The notes under the pieces were generated by a model, which was not told the DNA's origin, did no database searches, and was given only the letters and a program-made list of their open reading frames with translations. 64,000 nt of DNA from Nannocystis bainbridge (GTDB taxonomy: Bacteria > Myxococcota_A > Polyangia > Nannocystales > Nannocystaceae): the NCBI RefSeq assembly GCF_028368995.1, contig NZ_JAQNDL010000001.1:1054001-1118000 (forward strand). The letters are read 5' to 3'. Both the position numbers and the translations under genes were made by a program. Each line of letters starts with the position of its first letter. The first letter of the stretch is position 1. Shown one piece after another: positions 17,589 through 24,284 of the stretch.

Positions 17589-18317
17589 ATGGACATCGGC
17601 ATCATCGGTTCAGGACACATCGGCGGCAGCCTCACCCGGCGGCTCACCGCGCTCGGGCACCAGGTCCGCGTCGCCAACTCGCGCGGCCCCGCCAGCCTCG
17701 CCGCGCTCGCGGCCGAGACCGGCGCGACCGCGGCCACCGTCGAGGAGGCCGCCCGCGCGCGCGACCTCGTCGTCGTCACCATCCCGCAAAAGGCGATCCC
17801 GAGGCTGCCGCGCGACCTGTTCGCCGCGACACCCGCCGGCGCCGTCATCGTCGACACCGGCAACTACTACCCCGAGCTGCGCGACGGCCCGATCGCCGAG
17901 CTCGAGGCCGGCCTGAACGACAGCGAGTGGGTCGCGCGTCAGCTCGGTCGCCCGGTGATCAAGGCCTTCAACAACGTCGTGGCCCGCACCCTGTTCCGCG
18001 GCGGCCTGCCGGCGGGCGCGCCCGGGCGGATCGCCCTGTCGGCCGCCGGCGACGACGAGCAGGCCAAGCGGCGGGTCCTGCAGCTGATCGACGAGCTCGG
18101 CTTCGACGGCGTCGACGGCGGCACCCTGGCCGACTCGTGGCGGCAGCAGGTCGGCAGCCCGGCCTACTGCAAGGACCTCGAGGCCGGCGCGCTGCGGGCC
18201 GCGCTCGCGGCCGCCGAGCGCGACAAGGTCGCCGACTACCGCCGCGAGGGCGAGGCCTTCGTGATCAAGCTGATCGCCGAGAGCGGCGGCAACCTCGACG
18301 CTCTGGCCGCGCCGTAG
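17589..18317 (+). CDS. NADPH-dependent F420 reductase-like dinucleotide-binding protein
   Basis: 242 residues from ATG 17589 (AGGAG just upstream). The N-terminal Rossmann motif GIIGSGHIGGSLTRRL, followed by VRVANSRGP, is typical of the F420_oxidored / NADP oxidoreductase group, which binds NADP through Ser-Arg after strand 2. VVVTIPQKAI, VDTGNYY and KAFNNV segments match the family. F420 itself is not implied; many members reduce other substrates. It is convergent with the FHA gene, with 1 bp between the stops. Confidence 0.85.
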   Translation: MDIGIIGSGHIGGSLTRRLTALGHQVRVANSRGPASLAALAAETGATAATVEEAARARDLVVVTIPQKAIPRLPRDLFAATPAGAVIVDTGNYYPELRDGPIAELEAGLNDSEWVARQLGRPVIKAFNNVVARTLFRGGLPAGAPGRIALSAAGDDEQAKRRVLQLIDELGFDGVDGGTLADSWRQQVGSPAYCKDLEAGALRAALAAAERDKVADYRREGEAFVIKLIAESGGNLDALAAP

Positions 18318-18318
18318 A

Positions 18319-19062
18319 TCACAGCCGCGACGAGGTCAGCTGGCGCTCGATCTCGTCGCCGGTCTTGGCGCCGGCGGGGAACACCCGCGACACCAGATAG
18401 ACGATGTCCTGCACGACCCGCCAGGTCGCCTCCTCGACCCGCGTGGTCGTCTCGAGCAGCGTCACCGGCTCGGCGGTGCGCGACGGCATCAGCCGCAAGG
18501 TGATGCCGTCGGGCGCCGCGTCGGCGCGCAGCAGCGGGAACGCGGCCGTGCTCCACACGTACGACTCGAGGCCGCGGGCCAGGCCGGAGCGGCCGGTGCT
18601 ATCGTCGCGCCAGAACACCGTCGCGCCCTTCGGACCGGCGAGCAACACCCCGCGGACGTCGAACGGCAGGGCCTCGCGGTGGCGCAGGTCGGCGGCCTGG
18701 GCCGGGACCTGCAGCGGGCCGGGGTCGACGGTGATGACGCGCAGGTCGTCGAGGTGCAGCTCGGTCAGCGGCGCCGGGCTCAGCGAGCAGCGGAGGTTGA
18801 TGTCCTCGGCCAGCAAGAACACGTCGCCGTCCTCGATGCGGTAGTTGGTGACCTTGCAGCCGCGCAGCTCGAGCCCGGTGGTCGAGTTCTGGTCGACCAT
18901 GTAAAAATTGTCGCCGCGCCGCACGATCTTGCAGTGCTTGCGCGAGACGGCCCCGCTGCGGATCGGGAGGTCGTTGTCGCGGGTGCGGCCGATCGAGAAC
19001 TCGTCGGTGCCGACGCCGATCCGCCGTCCGGCGCACGTCAGCACGAGCGGGATATTCGCCAT
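18319..19062 (-). CDS. FHA domain protein
   Basis: 247 residues. An N-terminal forkhead-associated domain spans about residues 5-95: FSIGRTRDNDLPIRSGAVSRKHCKIVRRGDNFYMVDQNSTTGLELRG, with the phosphothreonine-binding Gly-Arg, Ser-x-x-His and Asn residues. The remaining 150 residues have no recognised domain. FHA domains read Ser/Thr kinase output, and several kinases are encoded in this window, but none is adjacent. Confidence 0.85.
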   Translation of the reverse strand: MANIPLVLTCAGRRIGVGTDEFSIGRTRDNDLPIRSGAVSRKHCKIVRRGDNFYMVDQNSTTGLELRGCKVTNYRIEDGDVFLLAEDINLRCSLSPAPLTELHLDDLRVITVDPGPLQVPAQAADLRHREALPFDVRGVLLAGPKGATVFWRDDSTGRSGLARGLESYVWSTAAFPLLRADAAPDGITLRLMPSRTAEPVTLLETTTRVEEATWRVVQDIVYLVSRVFPAGAKTGDEIERQLTSSRL

Positions 19063-19380
19063 TGCCCGGGATGCTAAGCCAACCCGGGCCCTCGCGGGGC
19101 GCGCGGCGCTCGTGAACTAGCGCGTGGTCCCGCCCGGATCATGCGCGGCCACGAGCCATGAGTCCGCATCCTCGGGCGTGCGGCGGAGCGCGCAGTCACG
19201 CGCTGTCAAATTCGCCTCGTGGAAGTCAAAGGCCCGCTCGCGACCGGCGCCAACTGCACAGTTATTCAGCCCGCGCGAGCCCGTAGGCGGGCTCCTAGGC
19301 CCCTGAATTCCCCGAATTGTTGCCCCCGCGGCGCCCGATCTGATAGCGCCGCCCAGGTGCCCAGCAGCAAGAACCGCCGG
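19063..19380. other. divergent intergenic region without recognised element
   Basis: 318 bp between the FHA and M23-like genes. No gene, repeat or clear promoter pair was recognised. A GTG at 19357 in frame with the next gene could extend its coding region by eight codons. Confidence 0.4.
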
Positions 19381-20895
19381 ATGGCCACGGGCCGGCGCAA
19401 GACCACTCGCCGGACCGAGGGTCTGCGCGCGTGGCTCGGCCTGCAGACCTCCAGCCGGCCGGCGACGCGGATGACCCGCAACCGCCGGATGACCGAGGAG
19501 CAGCGGCAAAAGGCCGCGCGGGCCTACGTCGACCCGGTCGAGCGGAAGACCCGCAACCGGACCGTCGCGCTGCTGATGCTGCTGGCGGTGGTCAACCTCT
19601 ACGTGTTCGTGTGGCGTGAAGGCACCAGCGTGCTCGAGCTCGGGGCCCCGCGGGCCGCCGCGATCGTCGAGCACGACGACCGCGGCCACGGCCCGCTCGG
19701 CGCCTTCGCCGAGCCGCCCGAGACCGCCTGCGGCAGCGACCCGGTGCGCATCTTCGAGGGCCTGCACGACCAGATCCACCAGGCCACCACGCTCGACAAG
19801 GGCCGGACCCTGCGCCTCGCGCTGCTCGAGCTCGGCGTCGCCGCGGCCGAGATCGACGCGCTCGAGGCGGCCCTACGCCCCACCATCGACCTCGGCCTGG
19901 TCGCCGGGACAGGTGCCCCGCTGCGCTTCGCCACCGACCGCCACGGCGCGATCCTCGCGGTGGAGATCGAGCAAGCCGAGGGCCGCCTGCTGCAGGCCTG
20001 TCGCGCCGGCGGCCAGAGCGGCATCACGGTCCGGGCGATCCAGCACCCGCCCGTCAGCGACGTGGTCGCGGTCCACCTCGAGCTCGGGGCCGACGCCGAT
20101 CTGCGCGCCGCCGTGGTCGGGGCCGGCGAGCGGCCGGAGCTCGCCGACCGGATCGCCGCGGCGCTGGCGTTCGAGGTCGACCTGGTCGCCGACGCCCGCC
20201 CGCGCGACCGCATCGACCTCGTCATCGAGCGCCGCTTCCTCGGCAAGCAGTTCCACCGCTACGGCAGCCTGCTGGCGGTGCGCTTCCGCGGCGAGGCCGG
20301 CCGCTTCCTCTCGTTCCGCTTCCAGACCGGCGGCGGTCAGGCGGCCTACTTCGACGCCGAGGGCAAGCCGGTGCGCCGCACCCTGCTGCGCTCGCCGCTG
20401 GCCTTCCACGCGCTGCACTCCGGCGCGCGGGCGATGATGCCGCCGTCCGTCGAGGTCGTGGCCGGCCGCGCCGGCGCGCTCTACCGCCGCCCCGAGGGCG
20501 CGCCCGTGGTCGCGCTCGGCGACGGCGTGGTCCGCTCGCTCGGCGAGCAAGGCGACGCCGGCCTGGTGCTCGAGCTCGCCTACGAGGACGGCACCGTGGC
20601 CCGCTACGCCCACCTCTCGCGCACGCTCGGCGATCTGCGCCCGGGCCAGCCGGTCCGCCAGGCCCAGCTCGTCGGCCTCGCCGGCCACTCCGGCAAGACC
20701 GCGACCGACCGCGTCCGCCTCGAGCTGTGGCGCGAGGACAACGGCGAGGCCAGCGTGCTCGACCCGCTGCTGCTGGCCGCCGGCGGCGACCGCCGCCCCG
20801 CCGTGGTCGGCGCCCCGCTCAAGGGCACCTCGCTCGAGCGCTTCAAGCTCGAGATCGCCCCGTGGCAGAAGGCCCTGCGCGAGACGGCGAACTGA
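19381..20895 (+). CDS. membrane-anchored degenerate M23 (LytM-like) protein
   Basis: 504 residues from ATG 19381; an upstream GTG at 19357 is possible. A basic cytoplasmic N-terminus is followed by one transmembrane helix (TVALLMLLAVVNLYVFVW) and a large periplasmic part. The C-terminal 150 residues keep the M23/LytM layout (ALGDGVVRSLGEQGDAGLVLELAYEDGTVARYAHLS, then GQPVRQAQLVGLAGHSG). The zinc ligands are not recognisable: HxxxD is replaced around ALYRRPEGAP and the final HxH reads RVRLEL. It is therefore probably a non-catalytic LytM factor, such as those that activate amidases (inference). Confidence 0.75.
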   Translation: MATGRRKTTRRTEGLRAWLGLQTSSRPATRMTRNRRMTEEQRQKAARAYVDPVERKTRNRTVALLMLLAVVNLYVFVWREGTSVLELGAPRAAAIVEHDDRGHGPLGAFAEPPETACGSDPVRIFEGLHDQIHQATTLDKGRTLRLALLELGVAAAEIDALEAALRPTIDLGLVAGTGAPLRFATDRHGAILAVEIEQAEGRLLQACRAGGQSGITVRAIQHPPVSDVVAVHLELGADADLRAAVVGAGERPELADRIAAALAFEVDLVADARPRDRIDLVIERRFLGKQFHRYGSLLAVRFRGEAGRFLSFRFQTGGGQAAYFDAEGKPVRRTLLRSPLAFHALHSGARAMMPPSVEVVAGRAGALYRRPEGAPVVALGDGVVRSLGEQGDAGLVLELAYEDGTVARYAHLSRTLGDLRPGQPVRQAQLVGLAGHSGKTATDRVRLELWREDNGEASVLDPLLLAAGGDRRPAVVGAPLKGTSLERFKLEIAPWQKALRETAN

Positions 20896-20976
20896 AGCAT
20901 GGCCGCGAGGACATGCCCCGAAGGGCATGTCCCCGAGCCCATGGCCCGAAGGACATGTCCACACGGACATGTCCTC
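20896..20976. repeat. CATG palindrome cluster between convergent genes
   Basis: The spacer between the convergent M23-like and selenoprotein genes is almost wholly repeat: GGACATGCCCCGAAGGGCATGTCC-like pairs, then two perfect 10-bp palindromes GGACATGTCC at 20951-20960 and 20965-20974 separated by ACAC. These can pair with each other as hairpins and probably terminate both genes. Confidence 0.75.
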
Positions 20977-20979
20977 TCG

Positions 20980-21708
20980 TCACATCATCGCCACGTCGAG
21001 CAGCAGGCCCTTGAGCGCCGCGTACTCGCCCATCATCGACAGGTCGTGCTCGGTCAGGTTGAACACGCCGACCGGCGCGCCGTCGCGGTCGAGGATGATG
21101 ACATCGCGATAGACCACCTCCCACTGGGTCCACGCGTCGACCTCGGCCACGTCTTGCAGCAGCGGGATCTTCCGTCCCCCGGCCATTTGCGGGATCGCCG
21201 ACTCGTAGCCGATCCCGTTCACTCCCAGCAGCGCGATCCCCAGGGCCGGGAACTCGCCGTCGAGCTCGATCTGCAGGTCATTCAGGTAGCCGAACTGGCT
21301 ACGGCAATAGCCTCAAGTCGCGTGCGCGAAGTACCAGCCGGACACCTGGCCCGCGTAGTCGCTGCGGGCCCGCGTCTGCTCGTAGGTCGCCGACTCGGGG
21401 TTCACGTCGACCAGCGCCCAGTTCGGCGCCAGCTCGCCGGGCTCGCCGGTGGTGTCGGTGTCGGTGTCGCCGGTCGAGGTCGTCGGCTCGCCGGTCGTCG
21501 GCTCGTCGCCGGTGCTGGTCGTCGGGACAGGTCCCGAAGTACCTGGCCCCGAGGTCATGGTGGAGCCGCCCGTGGTCGGCCCGGTCTCGGTCTCGGCGCC
21601 GGTGCTGGTCGGCCCGCCGGTGCTCCCGGTGGCCGTCGTGTCCGAGCCGCCGTCGGGGCAGCCGGCGAGCGCCAGCGCGCACACGTAGAAAGATCGTCGT
21701 GGGTTCAC
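20980..21708 (-). CDS. putative selenocysteine-containing redoxin lipoprotein
   Basis: One frame of 243 codons, interrupted only by an in-frame TGA at 21313-21315. GTG at 21708 starts MNPRRSFYVCALALAGC, a signal with a lipobox, followed by a Thr/Gly/Ser/Glu linker to about residue 95. The thioredoxin-like domain follows. Reading TGA (codon 132) as selenocysteine gives ATUGYCRSQ, a UxxC redox motif in place of CxxC. Downstream are RKIPLLQD (cis-proline), RDVIILDRDG and VFNLTEHDL, as in AhpC/TSA-like redoxins. No other stop occurs between TGA and the final TGA at 20980. The SECIS-like hairpin at 21286-21302 supports recoding. If TGA were a true stop, the redox domain would be lost. Confidence 0.8.
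21286..21302 (-). promoter_or_regulatory. candidate bacterial SECIS hairpin
   Basis: On the minus strand, ten nt after the in-frame TGA, the sequence GTAGCC-AGTTC-GGCTAC forms a perfect 6-bp stem with a 5-nt loop. Known bacterial SECIS elements lie directly after the UGA with the apical loop about 16-37 nt away and a G in the first two loop positions. Here the loop begins 17 nt after the TGA and its second base is G, so both rules hold. It is read through as codons for the residues after U132. Confidence 0.7.
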
Positions 21709-21730
21709 CCCACCAGGCTACCACCGTTCC

Positions 21731-22507
21731 TCAGGCGCGCGGCTCGGTCTTCCCGTGCTGGCGCAGCGGCTCGCCCGCCATCACCCGCTCGTACGCGGGC
21801 ACCCAGTCGGGCCACTCGGTCCCGGCCAGCCGGTCCATGAAGGTCGAGCCGAACCCGAAGTGCCCCGTGAAGCGCGCGTGGTGCAGCGCGTGGAACGTGT
21901 ACGGGTGCGCCAGCCACACCGCAGGGCTGCGCGTCAGCGCCGGCGGCCCGAGCTCGACGTTGGCGTGGCCGATGACGTTGCCGAACACGTTGTAGAACAG
22001 GTACACGAGGTAGCCGATCAGGCTGACCGGTGCGACATGTCCCAAGAGCCATGGAACGCCGACGTAGCCGAGCGCCCACCCCAGCGCCTCGACCGTCGAC
22101 ACCGACTGGGCGCTCCACGGGCTCGTCACCCGCGACAGATGGTGGTGCCGGTGAAACCGCATCATCGCCCGGGTGTGCAGCAGCCGGTGCAAGCCGTAGA
22201 AGTAGACGTCGAATACGACGCTGCACAAAAAGAAGCTGGCGACCGCCCAGCCGATCGTGTCGGGCCCCCAGACGATCCACCGCCCCTGCAGCGCCAGCGC
22301 CAGCGCCAGCGGGATCAACAAGCAGAAGCGGATGTTGGCCCGGATCTCCCGCTCGACCTGGCCGTCCGGCACGGGGTCGCCCTGGATCCGCTTGCTGCTC
22401 GGCGCCCGCTCGGCCGCGCGACCGAGCGCCACCGTCACCAGCGTGACGGCGGCGTGGGCGAACACCAACACCACGAACCAGTCGAGGAAGGTCCCGAGGT
22501 CGAACAC
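21731..22507 (-). CDS. sterol desaturase/fatty acid hydroxylase family membrane protein
   Basis: About 258 residues. It is an integral membrane di-iron enzyme with His-box motifs HRLLH, HRHHH and HALHH, the set that binds the diiron centre in fatty-acid hydroxylases and sterol C5-desaturases. Four to five hydrophobic segments are present. The start is taken as GTG 22507 (VFDLGTFLDWFVVLVF); a GGAGG lies about 15 nt upstream and an out-of-frame ATG lies between, so the start is uncertain. It lies 22 bp upstream of the selenoprotein start on the same strand, so the two may be cotranscribed. Confidence 0.85.
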   Translation of the reverse strand: MFDLGTFLDWFVVLVFAHAAVTLVTVALGRAAERAPSSKRIQGDPVPDGQVEREIRANIRFCLLIPLALALALQGRWIVWGPDTIGWAVASFFLCSVVFDVYFYGLHRLLHTRAMMRFHRHHHLSRVTSPWSAQSVSTVEALGWALGYVGVPWLLGHVAPVSLIGYLVYLFYNVFGNVIGHANVELGPPALTRSPAVWLAHPYTFHALHHARFTGHFGFGSTFMDRLAGTEWPDWVPAYERVMAGEPLRQHGKTEPRA

Positions 22508-22615
22508 CCGCGCATTGTGACACCTCCGGCCGCCCCGCGCCGCGCGAGCCGCGTGACCTGACCTGCGCGCGGACCTGCGCGGCGGCGGCCGGCCTGGGGC
22601 CATCGCCCGCGAATG

Positions 22616-23239
22616 TCAGTATCCGTCGGGGATCTTGCCGTTCAAGAAATGGATCGTGTTCGGCTCGCGCCGCCGCGACCACAGCGCCTCGACCGGAGTG
22701 TCGGCTGTCCCTCGGGACAGGCCCTCCTGCGTCGACCAGCCCGGCACCTCGCCGGCGCGCAGGCTGTGCAGCCCGCTCTGCCACACGCCGATGATGTACG
22801 TGTGCCCGGCCGCGCGCCCGCCGAAGAAATCGGTGAAGCGGCGCGCGAACTCCTGCCCGCGCGCCGCCCCGAACGCCTCGCAGGTGCGAAACCACCACAG
22901 GTGATCGGGCACCATGCGCTCGCGGATCGCCGCGAGCTTGACGTGCAGCGGGTGCGTCGGCAGCAGCGCGTCGGCGGTCAACCCCTTGCGATCGACGAAC
23001 AGCTCGCCCCAGTGGCCGTGCCCCCAGTACTGGATCTCGGCGATCTCGCGCCCGGGGTGGGTCGTGGCCAACCACTCGAGCCCGTCCTCCCAGCAGGTCA
23101 CCCCGTGCGCCGCGTCGAACCGCGACAGCCCGCGGTACAGGTGCGCGCCGGCCCCCCACGCGTGCGACAGGCCCGGCCGCAGGCGCTTGCCGGTGCAGGT
23201 GCGGTCGAACAGCATCAGGCGCAGCGGAGCGGAGCGCAT
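22616..23239 (-). CDS. hypothetical protein with caspase-like/DUF4347-like features
   Basis: 207 residues, no signal peptide. IAEIQYWGHGHWGELFVDRKGLTADALL and LWWFRTCEAFGAARGQEFARRFTDFFGGRAAGHTYIIGVWQ resemble the His (GHG) and Cys-containing blocks of caspase-fold peptidases and DUF4347 proteins, with the right order and spacing. This is pattern recognition only. No other domain was seen. The gene lies 16 bp upstream of (in front of) the next gene's stop on the same strand and about 100 bp from the hydroxylase start. Confidence 0.5.
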   Translation of the reverse strand: MRSAPLRLMLFDRTCTGKRLRPGLSHAWGAGAHLYRGLSRFDAAHGVTCWEDGLEWLATTHPGREIAEIQYWGHGHWGELFVDRKGLTADALLPTHPLHVKLAAIRERMVPDHLWWFRTCEAFGAARGQEFARRFTDFFGGRAAGHTYIIGVWQSGLHSLRAGEVPGWSTQEGLSRGTADTPVEALWSRRREPNTIHFLNGKIPDGY

Positions 23240-23255
23240 CGCCGCCAGTGTAGCC

Positions 23256-24110
23256 TCAACGCGCGCCGAACCGACCGACGAGGCTCAGGCTGCCCAGACC
23301 CGGCTGCAGCGACAGGCCCCCGCGCAGCCGGCGACCGAGGCGGACATCGCGGCCGCCGAGCACCAGCAGCGGCACACCCGCGGCCACGCCGATGGCCGCC
23401 AGCACCGCGCCCGCGATCAGCATGCGGTCGCCCTCGACGTCGAGCGCGCGCAGCGGCGCGAGGTCGACCGGCAACCCGGCCGCCAACACCGGCGCGATCG
23501 CCTCGTCGAAGCGCCGCTTGGAGCTCGCCCCGCCGAGCGCGAGCCCGCCGCCCAGCGCCGCCACGACCATCATCGCCCCGCCCGCGACGAGCTCACGCCG
23601 ACCGCGGCGGATCTGGCGGTCGCCCGCGCGGCGATCGGCGCGAGCGCGCCGGATCTCCGCCCGCCGCTGCGTCACCGACCGCTGCAGCGACGCCGACTCG
23701 GCGTGGACCCGCGCGACGTCGGCCGCGGCGATCCGCGGCACCGGCGACGCGTCGGCCAGGGCGACGGCCTCGCGGGCGTGGAAGGCCGCGCGATCGAGGC
23801 TGGCGGTCGAGGTCTGTACTTTGAGCCATGTCCTGGCGGCCATGAGATGAATCCACGGATCTTGCGTGTCCCAGGCCTGGCCGCTGAGCCAGCGGGCGCA
23901 GTGCTCGACGCCCTGGATGGCCTCGAGCTCGCCGATCCTGGCGATCAGCGCGTCGCGCTCGCCGGCCGCCACCGCGACCGGATCGATCGGCTCCGCCCGG
24001 GCGACAGCAGGTCGCCGCGGCTGCTTCGGGGCGGCCGCGGCGGGCAGCGGCACCAGGCACGACGCGGCGCACACGAGCGCGATCACGGAGCGACGAGACG
24101 CGACGAACAT
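23256..24110 (-). CDS. exported/membrane protein with two C-terminal helices
   Basis: 284 residues from ATG 24110 (GGAGGA just upstream). An N-terminal signal sequence (VIALVCAASCLVPLPAAAA) is followed by a helical domain containing one Cys (EHCARWLSGQAWDTQDPWIHLMAARTWLKVQ). A basic coiled stretch rich in Arg comes next, and then two hydrophobic helices (LVAGGAMMVVAALGGGLALG; MLIAGAVLAAIGVAAGVPLLVLG). This layout is common in myxobacterial proteins of unknown function that are linked to kinase operons. It shares it with the protein at 55976-57043. Confidence 0.65.
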   Translation of the reverse strand: MFVASRRSVIALVCAASCLVPLPAAAAPKQPRRPAVARAEPIDPVAVAAGERDALIARIGELEAIQGVEHCARWLSGQAWDTQDPWIHLMAARTWLKVQTSTASLDRAAFHAREAVALADASPVPRIAAADVARVHAESASLQRSVTQRRAEIRRARADRRAGDRQIRRGRRELVAGGAMMVVAALGGGLALGGASSKRRFDEAIAPVLAAGLPVDLAPLRALDVEGDRMLIAGAVLAAIGVAAGVPLLVLGGRDVRLGRRLRGGLSLQPGLGSLSLVGRFGAR

Positions 24111-24284
24111 GCGATCCTCCGGGCCAGGGGCCATCGATCAGGATGACCCGCCGCGTCGCGCCGACAACCGGCCGCGCATCCCCCTGTGCCAGCCCCCACG
24201 GGCCGAAATCGCCACGGCCCGCCGACGCACGATCGCGGTGGACAGCGAGCCGGACTCACCGCCATCCTGCGATCATCGCCACGC

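Noticed and set aside
20980..21315. Treating the TGA at 21313 as an ordinary stop or a pseudogene-making mutation
   Set aside because: The frame continues unbroken for 111 codons with a conserved-looking redoxin domain. The TGA falls on the redox-active position, and a SECIS-like hairpin follows at the expected distance. It cannot be excluded without sequence verification.
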